Of a DNA stretch of 64,000 nt, positions 14,879-28,837 are shown in pieces. The stretch comes from Epiperipatus broadwayi (taxonomy: Eukaryota; Onychophora; Udeonychophora; Euonychophora; Peripatidae): the NCBI GenBank assembly GCA_028023455.1, contig JAQFVV010012509.1, positions 2,902,311 through 2,966,310 on the forward strand, in the 5' to 3' direction. The stretch's first letter is position 1, and each line of letters opens with the position of its first letter. The notes beneath the pieces were generated by a model that was not told the origin of the DNA, did not search any database, and saw nothing but the letters and a program-made list of their open reading frames with translations. The translations under genes and the position numbers were made by a program.

Positions 14879-15213
14879 ATTAAGCTTCACATGATCTCCA
14901 TTTCTTATACTAGCACATAATTATTGAGCTTAGATTGAAAATATTTTTGTGTTTTCAATTTCATTCTCATAGTTTTTTAGTTAAGTAGAGATAAAAAGTG
15001 GTTGCTGGAGGGTTGCATTAGATCCTAAGATCTAGGTGCAGTGCTCTCAGATCCAAAGCTCCTTACTGACGAAGGCCACAAGCCAGAAACTAGTCTGGGG
15101 AAATTGGATGAGTAGGCATTAGATAGGGATTTTATGTACAAGCCTTCTGGCATCCATTGATTACTCTGGTTGGCACAGGGTGGCTCTACTGTATGGAGAG
15201 TTTTGCCTTGTTT
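14879..15213 (+). mobile_element. Hammerhead-ribozyme repeat (retrozyme-like), copy 1, with 13-bp TSD
   Basis: The 335-bp insertion is bracketed by the identical 13-mer ACAAATGATAATC at 14866-14878 and 15214-15226. It starts with ATTAAGCTTCACATGATC and ends with the family's terminal TGGAGAGTTTTGCC segment. It contains a hammerhead motif at 15060-15101. The long variable-length TSD points to reverse-transcription-mediated insertion rather than a cut-and-paste transposon. It encodes no protein. Close relatives lie at 34876, 46524, 49098 and 51527. Confidence 0.85.
15060..15101 (+). ncRNA. Hammerhead ribozyme motif (copy 1)
   Basis: CTGACGA lies at 15066-15072, stem II (GGC/GCC, loop CACAA) follows, then GAAA at 15086-15089, a minimal stem III C-TA-G, and cleavage triplet GTC at 15093-15095. 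Stem I forms between the bases ending in TCCTTA just upstream and TGGGGA just downstream, with two G-U pairs. All invariant core bases are present; position 7 (C here) is free in the family. The A-A mismatch at the base of stem II may weaken it. Confidence 0.75.
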
Positions 15214-16599
15214 ACAAATGATAATCCAAAATGCTCAAAATTTCTTCCACTCTAGTATTTTCCTGAAGCACTGGTTTCACCATTATGAAAATAAGTTATA
15301 TCCAATCAAATTCATTTTTTTGAATGGAGGCCATGATCCATAAAATTTATGGTCATTATTTCTCTGGGTTTTTATGTAAGGAATGGTCTAAATCTTAATG
15401 GCATATGTCACAAATGCCAAGCACATACTTGTCATTGCTGTGCATATTTAGCCTATAAAAATTTTGTAACAACAGCTTAAATTTTTCAAAAACCATAATG
15501 TGTATACATTATATAATTGAGGTGTGCATAGATGAAGGTCTCACTACTCTTTCTGTCCCCTTCTGCTTCTTTTTTTAATATTTGAAATTTAAGTGATTTG
15601 TCTTCTATCTTATGCCAAAGTTTTTAATTTAATATCCACTTATTTTCTATTGTTTAAACATCTGTACTATTCTCTAAATATTTGTATAAATTGATGTAAA
15701 TCCTATTTTCCCATTGCTTATTAGATAAATACATTAAATCATTTTCCATTAACTCATGAATAATCAGCTCCATGATTGTTATATATAGTTCTGCACTTGT
15801 ATTGCTGATTATTATAGTTCTGTACTTAAGTGTTGTTGAATGGACTAAAGAGGATTGATGTACATTCTCAAATCCGGTACTGTTCTATTAACTCGTGTCA
15901 TCCATTTAATTGTGTTGATGCTATGCAAAAACACGGAAATATAAAATTACCGGGCTGCCGGCATAAAAATTAATTTTTAATATCTTTATATATTAAAGTA
16001 TGTTAACATATAACATATCTACAAAATCAACAATTTTGTTGATTTGTTATTTAGTTGATGATGTGGATTATATGTATATAAATGAGAAGAAGTTGGATGA
16101 TATAAATTAAAATAAGTTCTAAACAATTTTTTCTTCAAATGTTACTCTCACTCTGCTATGAAAGGTGGAACTTGTTTGTAAATAAATTAGACAAGTTATA
16201 TTTATTATACATCTATAGTTAATCAAATCAGATGTGTATAATTAATCAGGCATTAGAAGGCCAATAATTATATACACATCTGTTAATTTAATCTTTGGAA
16301 TAGAGAGGTACCGTGCAATCTTTTTCATATATTTATATATTCAATAAGAATCAGGTTTACATGCATAAATAATTTAACGCTGATAGTTAGTAATAATTAC
16401 TCATGCTAAGAAAAAAATGCTGGTATAATACCCACATCTAAATTAATTAAATGTCTTTATGGAAAAAGTTTTTTATTCATTTCATAATGGATTGTTTCTT
16501 TTTTTTTTTAATGTAGCATAGTAACATATGGGATGGTATACCTATATATTAATGTTAATAAGGTTGTTTGACTGTATCTGCAATACTGTGTAGTACTTG

Positions 16600-17410
16600 G
16601 TATCATGGGTCTATTTTTTATCGGCCAATCCTTAAATACTAGAGATGCCCAGAGTGAACTCCTCCTAAATGGGCAAACCAAAGAAATGGACACTACCGAA
16701 GCATGCTTTATTCCTCAACCTGGTTCCCACTATGGCTTTCAAAGTGAATGGGATTTTGGCACCGTTGAAGCAGGTCTCCTTTCGAAGAGAACCCTTTTGC
16801 CGACAGGAACGGGACTTGCATCTGAACTGTGAGATAGTTTGGACATCTCCAGGCTCATCGTTTCTTGACATGTAGGAGTATGTTGTTGTCCTGTGAAAAT
16901 GCCACCGTGCCAGCTTCTGAGGATGGCAGTTGGCACAATTTGAACAGCTCAGTTTTGCTGTCAGCCATTTTATTTGTCACAGATATGTTCTCGTGCAAAC
17001 TTGAGCTAATTGAAATCTTGCTAGAAAATACCCTTTCCAAATTTTTTGAGGATTCCACATTGAGTAGGGAAGCATGGCGATGGATTTACAATTGTTAGAA
17101 GGTAATAATAGGTCAGATGACTTGTAAGCTAATTACTTTGACATGCATATTTGAAGAGTTGTGTCACGCTGAAGTCCAGACCCCTTCCGACGATACTGTA
17201 GTGAACTTTGAACTATGAGCATTGGGATAAAGAGTGTAACACAAAGCAGCAGGCCAGCCGCCAGAATGGCATGCACAAACAGCCTCTTTCTGTGCTTTTG
17301 CATAGAAATAAGGTTGGCGGTGGCCGCATAAACGGCATATTTATGTGTTTTTGCATATAAATGATGGCATCAAATGGCTGACTTGAGCTAATAGAACAGT
17401 ACCTCAAATC
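16600..17410. repeat. GC-richer dispersed repeat (related to 28838-29523)
   Basis: This block is clearly richer in GC than its surroundings. It shares with the 28.8-29.5 kb block the motifs CATTTTATTTGTC, CCACATTGAGTAGGGAAG-like text, CGACGATACTGTAG-like text and a TTTTTGCATATAAATGATG-like end. Several overlapping short ORFs occur on both strands, but none matches a domain I know. It is probably a non-autonomous element or the non-coding part of a larger one. Confidence 0.5.
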
Positions 17411-18065
17411 CTTTGTAATATTTTATATACTACAAATTCCTGAAGGAGAAAAGGCTGCAATGAACAAATAGTTGATTGTTAGATAGTCGCGATTCAGGAA
17501 TTTAAGATTTTAATGATTATTCACTTTAAATTCTAAAAGAAATTAATGGAATTTTTGAAATGCACAGACTATAACCAAGACTTTCTAAGATTGTCATTAC
17601 TGTTTATTTTCTTTGTCTCTCTACGTCAGCTTATAAAATAGAGAAACCCAAGTTGGCCATCTTACTAGATTTGGTATAATATTATTCCAAATTTTTAACC
17701 ATGAAATAATTTTTGAAATCAAGGGAAAAAGATCATTTATACTGAAGTCATCTCCATAATATAACTTTTCTTAAAAATTGCAACATCTCCATGTTACAGA
17801 CTTTTCATCAAAGATCAGATGTTTTTTGTTTTAAACATTTGGAAATCTGAATTTTGTCTGCTTGTGGTTTTGTACTTCATAATGTGACTTTGACAACTTA
17901 GTCAACGACTAGAATACTTTTTTTAAAAAGATCAATTATAATCCCTTTTTCTTTTCACTCTTGAAAGAATAAATGTTATAAATGTTTACTTATGCCATTA
18001 CTACATTATCATGTGCAAAAAGTTTTTTTATGTTTAGTTAGTAGATCTTCTAATTATTTTTTTCA

Positions 18066-20290
18066 TCATTTCCAATTAATATTTATCTTATTTACATTAG
18101 TCATCATCTCTTGGTGATCTGACTTAGTTTGCATACAATTTAATTCAGTTGAAGATATGAATGGAGGTGATTTTCCATCTATAGTCACCCACCAATTAGC
18201 AAAATCCAGAATATAGCTAGATTGGTGCATTAAGTCAGTTCTCATTATTATATCATAGAGAAGTCCTTTCAATACTAAAAATACATAATGACACTGCTGC
18301 AGACTCATCAGCCCATATTTATCATGATCCCAACTGAGTTCTTTTAGTGTTAGCTAACCTTACTTGGGTCATACTAATAGGAAGGGTAGGTATTTGAGGG
18401 TTGATATATTGAAATTGTTTATATAATTCTGTCACAACTGATATCTGACTTCCTAAGTCAATCAAAGCATGTATAATGATCATTTCAAAAATGATTTCAA
18501 TCTTTGGGCAGGCCAGTATGGCAAATCGAGGAATATTATCATTCCAGTCACATACTAAATTGGCTGTCTTTTTAGTTAATCCTCCCTCATGCTCACTGTT
18601 CCTCATTTCTTTGTAAGGGCCCTGGAGTGAGGAAGATTCTGTCAATCCCTTGATTACTTAACCAATTTTGCCTCCTTACATTTATTATTAAATCATGCAG
18701 GCATCTATTGATGCCAGGCAATAAGGATCCAGGTGATGCTGGTGGTGGATTGCTTGTTTATGTAAAACTGATTGGCTTACAATTCTGGTTTGATCTACAT
18801 TGTCAGTACAGTTTCCTCTTTTTCTTTTCCAACATAGTTGGAACCTAGTGTTATCCCCTGTTTCCAAACATATTATATGAGATTTTTTTTTAAATTATTA
18901 GGATTTGTTTTCATGCCTATCATTGCCATTCTGAGTATGCATACTTAGGTCAGTAGTATTAAGAAACTCTGTAATTTATTCAGTGGTATTTCTGTGATTA
19001 TAAGCATCTGCTCCACTCTAAATGGTAGATTGTGGCATCCTATTCAGATGATTCGACTTTCAGTAAAGCACAAATATTGAGAATTCTCAACTTTGCTAAT
19101 TGACATCTGGAAAACTGTGTGTAGTTTTCGCCACTACCCATCCGAAACTTTTCTACATCAGCTGGTATTGGATCCCTTCTTGCTTTTGTTCATTCCAGAA
19201 ATTATTGAGAATAGTTTTTATGATACTCAGCATAAGAGGATGGTTTGAAGAGTTCCACCACTCTTTTGAATGTTTTTGTAAGTGGTTCATTTTTCCTTAA
19301 GATATTCAACTGAAAATAGTTATCTAAGCTCTCAAGGTGCTCCAATGGTGATTCTTCTGCATTACCTCAAAATTCTTAGAATTTTTAGAAATTGATTAAT
19401 GTTACAATATATATCAGACTCTCATGAATTCTATGTACAAGCTTTTATTTAATTCTTTTGACCTGGTTTCTGTCCGACACTTTTTTTAATTTTTTCATCC
19501 CATGTTTTTAACCAATTTTGATTGTTCTTCTTTATTTTGGGTCTTTCTCATGCTCTTTTGTGTGACTTTCCAACATTGTTGCTCTTCTGATACTTTTGTT
19601 ACTTCTCGAACTTCAAGCTTTTCCATCCTTTCTGTGAAAGTCTGTATTACCTCCTGCACCAGTACTTGGCCTTTGTCAATTTTATCATTAATTTACCCAC
19701 TGTCATCAGCTATCTTATTCTCTAAAATTTTATCTTTGACTATTTATTTTGTAATTTCTATCTTTTATTTCTTGCACTCTATCTTTACTGGCAGTTGTTT
19801 TCATGATTTTATGAAGATCTGATATTGAATTTTTTTCTATATAGATAGCAACCCCACAATCTTTTGTTTCATCTAGCACATCTATTTTTGCTCTTCAACT
19901 ACATTAAACTTCTCATTGGTTTCTTTCTCTAATTCAGTTATACTTTCTTTATATCTTCCTCATCAATGATTTCTTTATTATTTTGTGTCTATTCTTCAAT
20001 AATGTCTGTATTATTTTTGAATTTGTCCATGGCTTCTACGTCCATTATTTGTCATTTTTTTCCAGCATTTCCTGAAGCATCTTCCTATTTTACTCTAATA
20101 GTCTTTGATTTTTCATCTGTATTTTTTCATTCTTTTGCTGCATTTCTTGTCACATTTTTATCTGAATTTCCTCAAATTTTAATTCATTCCTTTGCAACAT
20201 TTCATACAACATATTCCGTGTCATTACTTCTTCTTCTATAGGCTTAATCACAGACTCTTGGCTGTTCTTCCATTTTGTCTGTTTAAATAA
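18066..20290 (-). pseudogene. Decayed Ty3/gypsy-like LTR retrotransposon (gag to protease)
   Basis: Read on the minus strand, a degenerate gag-like, Glu/Lys-rich region (about 20290-18980) leads into a zinc-knuckle-like Cys segment near 18830 and then into an open protease segment. At 18308-18170 follows the family's protease-to-RT linker (FLVLKGLLYDIIMRTDL). Many stops and frameshifts interrupt it. No reverse transcriptase, integrase or LTR is visible, so only a truncated relic remains within intron A-B. Known for the family: the protease matures the Gag-Pol polyprotein. Assignment to Ty3/gypsy rests on the protease and linker order. Confidence 0.6.
18322..18645 (-). CDS. Retrotransposon aspartic protease fragment
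   Basis: A 107-residue open frame. Residues 59-73 read HALIDLGSQISVVTE, the active-site region of retroviral-type aspartic proteases: a hydrophobic stretch, Asp, X, Gly, Ser. The catalytic Asp63 is kept, but the usual Thr is Leu64, so the enzyme is probably inactive. The downstream PTLPISMTQVRLANTKR matches the usual flap-side region of Ty3/gypsy proteases. The frame ends shortly before the linker ORF at 18066-18308, from which it is split by a stop. No promoter or LTR is seen nearby. Confidence 0.65.
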   Translation of the reverse strand: MTESSSLQGPYKEMRNSEHEGGLTKKTANLVCDWNDNIPRFAILACPKIEIIFEMIIIHALIDLGSQISVVTELYKQFQYINPQIPTLPISMTQVRLANTKRTQLGS

Positions 20291-20299
20291 TGCTATATT

Positions 20300-22674
20300 C
20301 TTTTATAATTTCCAATAAATACTACTTATAATAGTATTAATACTATGCATTTTTTCTTACTATTATACAAAAAAAAAGTACTAAATACTCTATCCATTAG
20401 AAACAGTTCACTCACCTAGACATTTCCTCATAACTTTCCTATCTGATTTTTAACTCTCACAACCTAGTTTAATTATTCCCTATTTATTGATGTTTTTTTT
20501 TTTTTTTAATGACAATAATTACTCATTATTTTTTTTTTATTCCATGCACCATATATCTGTGTGTGACTTAATGTATACATTATTATAGACCCATTTGCAT
20601 AATAGAACTCGATATAATCGACTCTACTATCATAGTTGTATGATCAAATGTACTATACAGATTATCACTTCTACCATAATATATAAATTTAATAAGAGTT
20701 TAACTATATTTTTACTATAATTCTGGCAGTGACCATATGATGATGAAATATTTATAATTAATGAGCTCCAGCCATTTTAATTACTATGGCATTTCATACC
20801 ACATGGTAAAGTAACCCTCATTATTACTATTATTTTCCTTAGACCTGTTTTTTTCCTTAGCCACTAGCTGTTAATCTCTGTTTTGATAATTACATTTTAT
20901 AAATCACACATGCATACACTTATAGGAGTTTACAATTACTTTGGAATGCTATCAGGAATAAGTAGATAGACATTTTAATAAAAATTAACAATTTAATAAT
21001 ACTAAAAAAAAAAAATTAATTACAAAAGCATTTTTCAAATATTACCTCTTCTAGAAATAAAGTGCATTTTCTTTTGCAAATACAAAGATATTAAAGAGAA
21101 ACAATCTCAAATAAAAAATACCCAATTAATACATTCACAGACATTTAAATAGCAAAAAAAAAAAAAAATCAATAAACAAAATATTCTCTCACCTCTGATT
21201 TTAGAATTCATTAAAGTTCATAGTTTCAAGTATATGTTATCTCTGGATTTTCTGTTATGTGCATACATATATTTCAGATTCATTTTCCTAAATGTCATGC
21301 TTAGTGCTTCTGTAGTTTAATAGCTGTTGATTGATTTCACTAAAAAGAGCTGTTTATTTCTTGGTTGATAGATTTCTTTCAGGTTATTTAGCATTTACAT
21401 ATGTGATATAACATATTTTTTATAACTATGGTCCCATTGCAATTATTGTGAAACTTTGTTTATTTTATTTACAAGTATTCCATCCTTCTCTCTCCCTCCT
21501 CTACAGTATATTATTTAAATAAAACTTTTAGCAGGCAAGAATGTTCTGAGAAATAGGCAAACTATCTCTGGTGATTAGTGCATTTATCACTTATTAAGAT
21601 GGGATTCACTTTTTCATACTGGCTATTCCTTTATATACATTATATTCAATTTCTGTATTGGAATATTAGCTACGTTTTCGATCACCAATTTTTTTTTAAC
21701 TCTAGATTTTACACAGCAACTTATGTTAACAAATTATTATATATATATTTTATAAGTTAGAGACTTTCACTTTAAGTCAACTCAGGAAAAAAGAGAAGGA
21801 ACAAGAAAAGACAGTCATTTAATTAATAAAAATTTTACTTGAGTTTTGATTTTTCTTATTTCTTTCGATTTTTATTAATCACTATTTTAACTTACAAAAA
21901 AAAAAAAAATTACAGATTTATCTTTTTACAGATCTGGTTACTTGCTAAGAAAAATGATAAGTTTATCAAAGAAAAAAAAATACAAATCTTTTAATTTTTT
22001 AGAAAGAAAAAATATTAAAACTTTATTTTTTCTTTTTTTCACCCAAAGTTTAATAAAAATGAATTTTACTTGGATTATATTAATATAGAACCACAAGCAG
22101 GGGTTTACACATATGTAAATCTATCATTTTTAATTTTAAAAAACTACAATTTGAAATTTTCTTCTCTTTTTTCTCTTTAAAGATAATGCTCCTTTATTTT
22201 TAATGAAGTGGAAATTAAAGAGCTTGTACCCATGTACCATAATGTTCTGGTATAATATATTACACCCTGGAACATGCTTTAATACAAAAATGGAAAACTT
22301 AAGAGTTATTCCTAGGTCACTTCTTAATTAATAAGAGATATCTCGGATTCAACTTGCCACTTGGATATTCAAATATCACGAAACCTAATTGTCCTATGAA
22401 TATTTTTATTCTATATTATTTTCCACAAGCAATTTTTTAGATAGTATATGTTTTATATAGCTTACTGTATAAAAAGTGATGAAAATTATTTTATTTTTAA
22501 GATTCCAGTAGATAATTTTATTTTATTTCTTTTTTAATTATGTAATGTTTTTATATTTTCAAAATGGAAATTTTTCCATGAACAGAACAATAGTAAATAA
22601 ATATTGATTAGTTATTTTATAAAATTCAGATATTATTTTGATTTATTAATAATTATATGAGTTTGATTTTATAG
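20300..22674. other. Non-coding intronic stretch
   Basis: AT-rich sequence with many A and T runs; no exon or element recognised. Confidence 0.5.
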
Positions 22675-22757
22675 AGAGAAATAGAACTCTTCAGTTTCAT
22701 CGAAAATTGCCATTCAGTTTTGGATCAGAATTATCATGAAAAGATAAAAGAATTAAA
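22675..22757 (+). CDS. Host gene, visible exon B
   Basis: An 83-nt exon between a TTTTATAG acceptor and a strong GTAAGT donor. It starts in phase 0, matching the end of exon A, and encodes 27 residues beginning REIELFSFIENCHSV and ending HEKIKEL. The last two bases (AA) are completed by the first base of exon C to give Lys. The charged, helical character continues that of exon A. No domain is recognised. Introns on both sides are about 12.6 kb and 8.5 kb, filled with repeats. Confidence 0.75.
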
Positions 22758-25700
22758 GTAAGTTGATTAAATATATAACAAAATTATTAATATTTATATA
22801 CAGTATAATTATTTTAAAGCAATATTCATTTTATGTGCCGTCTAGACAATGTTCTAAACTTTTCGAAAGTAAAAAAATTAACAAAACTCTTGGATCATTA
22901 TCCATTTTGAAACATCTGGTGAGGACAGAGATCAAAACATGTTTGTTCTAAAATTAAGTATTCTCTAGATGGCGCTGAAAAATTATTTCTTTACACATAT
23001 ATATATATTAATGTTATTTCTCGTGGTTTACAATTCATGAATAGATTTGGAAAAGTTGAAGCGTCAAAGTTAGATGCAATTTTTTTTCCTATCTATTGAT
23101 TATATCTTTCAACTTATGCTGAGTTTCATCTTTACTTTTTTATTAATCATTATCTTTTTTTTTTAATTTTTGTGGTCTTTTATATTGTTTTTTTTTTTAT
23201 ATTTGTTTTGCTTATTTTATCATAATGTCTTTTTTATTATAAATATAAAATTAAAAGGACGAAAAAGAAATAAACAAAGAGTTATATATGAATCTTGTGA
23301 TGATGTACAAACCACTCAATGATTCACAAATATATCCACATATTCCACAAAAGTTGTGTATCATTTTTATTTATTGATTGATTTTAAACACAATGGTATT
23401 TTATCTAATTGCATTTTACTCTCAACAGTGAAAGTATTCATTATTGTTCTCCTTGAAGTGCCTATGCAATTCTTTATCACGAAATGGGGTCTGCCTTTCC
23501 CATTAGCCAAGTTCACTGTAAAATACTTTTTATAGAAAGTCTATTACTTTTTATACACTTAACATTCACAATCTAACAAGATGTGATAATACTCTTAATA
23601 AATCTTGTCATGCATTGAATTTCTTTTTTTGAATCACTGCATTGTTTACAAAGATCCACTTTCATTTTATTTTTGATTTTATTCTGAAGACTGGCTATAA
23701 ATTGTTTAAATTGGTATATTCTATATTCATCATGCAGAACATAGTACTTGTCCATATGATTTTTCCATAGTATTTTCAAAATAATATGAGCACTGTAAAT
23801 TGTGTTGCGTTTGTAGCACGTTTGTCTCACTAATCCTGTATACAATTAATTTAGTAAAAATAGTTATTATGATATTTAAATTTATTCATTTTTTTCAAGG
23901 TGGTAATTGTCTAAGTCGAAAATTACTAAATCTCTTTTAGCATCATTGGTTGCTAAAAAAATTTTAAACTCTAATTATTAACCTAATTTTATATTGGTTG
24001 CATTCAGAATATTCTGAGTTCTGTATACCATTCTTTGAATTAGTAAAAATAATGTAATTATTAGCCTAACATCAATCTACAAGCCAGCAAGATAAAATTC
24101 TTGCTTTTGCTTTAATTGATTCAAATTGAAAGTCCATTCTCAAACCTATAGCACTATCATAAAAGTGGAAACAAAGTTGAATTTAGTATATTTACCTGTC
24201 TGTTCCTTACCAATAATAATGCTTACTTTCCTACTATCTTATAGCTGTTATATAATACAAATAAATTTATGTGAAATATCAGCTATTTTCAAAATCTGTC
24301 AAATGCTTTGATTGTATAAGTAAAAGCAATTATATATATATGTTGTAACAAAATGGTCCTTATTCCGTATCACATATATATAATTCTATGCACATATGTG
24401 TAATTATAATGCGATAGTTTATAAAAATAATTCTGTACCCTTATGGTAATTCTATAAGGCAATTAATCAGATTTCGTGAAACTCGAGCCAGACACCATAT
24501 TCGAAGTATTTGTTTAAAGCCATTCAAAAAAATTTACTCCTATTTCTCGCCCAGCACATTTATGGACATCACTTTCTGACTCCAAGCACCAATCTTATTT
24601 ATATATATAAGAATTATGCTGGAAGGGATGGAGTATTAATAAGAATTAATTAGAGAACCCTACCACTAGCTAGTTTGCTCAAGGTGGGTGGTTATCAACC
24701 ATGGGAAATATATGAGGTACAGAAATACATGAATATACACTTAATCGAATTGATACCAAAAGCATACCCTCAATTTGGACCTAAAATATCAATGATACTC
24801 CAATGACTAATAATAATATATTATTCATCTACTTATGGAAATTATTTTATATCACTCTTTTATTAGCATTCTTTAACTCAATAAATATCTCAGGTAAATA
24901 GTTTCTTAAATGAATAAGTTAATTTACATAACCAAATGTAAGGAGGGTTTTACTTACATCCAGGTACAGTTAAAATAATTAACAAACAAATATACTAATC
25001 ACTTCCTCACCTTTAATTAAACTAATTAACTTTTTTTATAAATTGACCAAAAAATAAATTAAAAATTATCAACCAACATGTGTCACTATTAATCAATTTT
25101 AAAATAATTAATTATCACAATGTGTTATAAACCAATTATTTCTATTTTTATAAAATGGCATGCTAATTAGTCACTTTTCATCATGATCATTGAGATTGAT
25201 TAGAAAATTTAAATCAGTTAATATTTTAAATACAATATTAAATGTTTTAAATAATCATTACATTTTTTCTTATTTATTATCTTATATCAGATTATGTGCA
25301 ATAATACCAAATATATCCAATTATTATCTATGTGGCAAGGATTATGAACTATGACTTGGGAGCAAGAAATGAGACTCTCACCACTATATTTATCTAAAAA
25401 CAAACACAAATATTTATTATAGTAAGATTATACAAAATTTAAAAGTAATTTATACATATCTTAGATTTAATAAACAATATTTAAAATCTTATAACAAATC
25501 TTTATAAACTAACATTAACTAAGTAATTATAATAAACTAAAATAATTTGTACTTCAGTCTGAAATTATTTACAAATAGGATTCAGTATATTCCAATACTT
25601 TACTCTATTATCATTAAGATACTTCTTACTATATTTTTTTTAATAATATATCAATAAAAAAATATGCAGTTTGTATTTTCATCAAGTTATAAATATTTCA

Positions 25701-28184
25701 TAAATGTACTCATTTACTTTATAATTCATTCAACCTTAACTTTCATATAATATTATTGTCTAATTACAACTCTATAACTTATTTTATTCCTTCTGTTTTT
25801 ATTATTTTATTATAAAATAAATATTTAATTATTTTAGATGTTCATTAAGCTATGTCACTTTCATTTCCTTACATATAATAATAAGAATAAAATATAAGGT
25901 TTTCTTTCAACATCATATTTCTTATATTTTCATTTTGTATTTTGATCTCCTATCTTAATTAAAACATTCATAAAATATTTCTTTTTATATTCTTTAATAT
26001 TCTATTTGTTTTGTATTTCGTCATTCTTGCAATAAATTGATTTACCTTATCACCATTCGAAAGTTTAGCTATTACCATTATTTATATCTTCACTTTTCTT
26101 ATACAATATTTATACCAGTGTAATTTTTTGTGATTACAAGTGTGGGATGGATGTCTTATAAAATTATAAAAAATGATACCATGGACGAAATGTAACTTAA
26201 GGCCACATATTATATTGTGTCTAGGCTTAATTTTCTACCTCGGCTAATATTTCAAGCTCTTACAGAGTTTAGAAATTGTCACTATCCATTATATCATAAA
26301 CATTCCAACTTACTCTATACTTTATCATATTTAATCTGAATCAACACATCCATAACACTATAGGATTTCCATTAAATATACTTTACCGTACCACTACTTA
26401 AAATCTGATATTCCATATGAAATACTTACATCACATGAAATATAATCATTATTTCTTTAATAACTTCTAAACTTATCTAACACCTTACAATGCTTTTAAC
26501 ATACCAAGAAGACAAACAAATAGTTTTATGATAGAATTTATTATAAATATAATAAATTATTTATCTTTAACTTATAACAAGATCAATCATATACCTTATT
26601 ATACTACATATTATTATTATAATAGATGTATTCAATTCTTTGTCATATCCTTTTATGTAAATATACATATTATATATCACACATATTTATTTTACCTGAT
26701 TCCATGCTTAAAATTAAATACCAATATCTTATATTTTATTTAAAAAATATTACTTTAATCATAACATTTTATGATTATCGCTGATGACTCTTGTGAATAT
26801 CGTCTCTTTTCAGTTATAGAATTATAGCCAAGAAAAAAAAAATTATACAAAAATTTTTTAAATATTTAAATCTAAAATAATATATGTAATAAATAATTTT
26901 AAATACATAATACTATCTTAATATTATAGTCAATTCAACTAAAATACTATAATCAAAACATTTTTCAATTCATTGAAGTAAATAAAAAAATACCAACAAC
27001 ATTTTGATGAGAGTATGGTCAGCATGATATCATCACAACCAACTGTTACTTGCAAAAAAAGAAATTTCTTTTCTCCTCTTTCTTTCATGCTTTTTACCAT
27101 TATTAATATCCTAATTTGAATAAAATTCAATGAGTTATTCAATAGTTTTTTATATCATAAGTTCATTCTTCTAAGACATCTATATGATTAATTCACCATT
27201 TAATAAAGATATATTTCTTTTTTTAATATTCCATTGCTTTCTGCAAATGTCAAAGACATATATTTGTAGAATTAGATAGTTCTAATATTAATCCTCTGAA
27301 TAATTCAGTATTTAAAATAGTAAATTACAAATATTCTAAATGGTATTAAATTTAGTAATTATAAAGTTTTCAACAATAATTAATCTGAATCATATTCTTC
27401 TTTAGTGTCAAATAAATTCATATCTTTAAATATCAAGTCTTACTGAATATAAATAATTTTCTCTATCATTACTAAAGATAAGATTTAGCAGGAAATATTT
27501 TCTATCATAAGATATCTAAAAAATTATCAGGAAATAAATTTCCTACATCTCCCTTTCATTTTAGGTAGCAAAAATGGTTTTGTAATATATAATTTCTCTT
27601 GTTGAAGTATATTTTATTCAAGTGAATGTTTAGGTCCAACCATTATTATAAGTTTGTAGTTAGCATATGTAAAGCACCAATGAGGATAGTTTATTTCTTA
27701 TTCCATGATCAAATTAATTAACAACTTCTTAAAATGAATTTCATGTTTTTAAAATATTATTAACTTTTATTACTATAATAATAATATATTAATTTACACT
27801 TAAAATTTTTAGGTAAAGAAAATACAGCTTCATCATCTAATGATTTCTTTGATTATCTCCCCAAATTGCTTGCTTATTTTCTATTTATATAAAAAAATTT
27901 ACAATATCTGATGGGTTAATTACCTTGAATATTAGTTACTATTTACAATTTGAAAAAGAATTAAAAGCAGTATTTCTTAATTTTAATAATGTAAAATTTA
28001 AATTATAATTTAATAAAAAAATAATCAGTACTCATCTGATAGCTGGGCACAGCCACTTGATGGTGTAGTTTCTATGCAAAAACAATCAAATGTAATATTT
28101 TTGGGCTGCGAGTGATTTTTTCTACTACATCTTTAATTTTTTTTTCCTTTTTTTTCTTACATCTTTAAATTTTTTTTCCTTACA
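22758..28184. other. Non-coding intronic stretch
   Basis: Very AT-rich sequence. A minus-strand open frame at 23573-23845 encodes a Lys/Ile-rich peptide without a recognised domain. No splice-consistent exon is needed here, because exons B and C join in phase. I see no mobile-element protein. Confidence 0.5.
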
Positions 28185-28700
28185 CACAAACACATCTTTA
28201 CCACTGATATAGTAAAACTTGTATTTTTAAAACAAGTTTTTATTGCATTTTATTTGTATTACCTTTTTTTTTTTTTAATAAAATCTTGTTCTACCTTTTT
28301 TTTAATAAAAACAAACCAAAAATATATATATATTGATTTATGTCATAGAATCACAACCTTTTTTTGTTTTGGAAATGATTTTTTTCTTCCTACTAACAAA
28401 TTACAATAACAAAAACAATACACAAACATATCTTTACCACTGATATAGTAAAACTTTTATTTTTTAAACAAGTTTTTATTATATTTTATTTGTATTAACT
28501 TTTTTTTAAAAATAAAATCTTGTTCTACCTTTTTTTAAATAAAAACAAACCAAAAATAACTTTTGTCTCAGTGATGACAAACTTTTTCTCAACCTCCCCC
28601 TCTCCAAAAAAATAAAATAAGACCAAAACTTTTGACTTTTTTTGACTATCATTTTCTTTTTTTTTTATTGATTTATGTTATAGAATCACAACTTTTTCTT
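28185..28700. repeat. Direct repeat pair (28185-28323 and 28425-28558) plus flanking echo
   Basis: Both copies contain CATATCTTTACCACTGATAT-like text (ACATCTTTACCACTGATATA in the first), AACAAGTTTTTATT and ATAAAATCTTGTTCTACC in the same order. A further pair, GATTTATGTCATAGAATCAC and GATTTATGTTATAGAATCAC, follows each copy. The whole block is therefore a tandem duplication of about 240-330 bp that has diverged in its homopolymers. Confidence 0.75.
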
Positions 28701-28837
28701 TTGGAAACGTGCGAATTGAATATCTTTGCTTGCAGGAATATGACTGACATCAGAATTGTGAGGTTGTTTGGCAAATGTAGAGTTTCAGGGACTTGTCGCA
28801 CTATAATATGACAATTATTAGTGCATTAGACTATGGG

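Noticed and set aside
16508-17407. Several overlapping 60-77 aa frames on both strands
   Set aside because: They overlap in conflicting frames within a repeat block and none shows a domain.
22966-22977. CTCF-like AGATGGCGC site
   Set aside because: A single short match without flanking motif bases; chance is likely.
23573-23845. 90-aa minus-strand open frame with Cys residues
   Set aside because: Lys/Ile-rich AT-driven peptide; no motif order matching a transposase, RT or host family.
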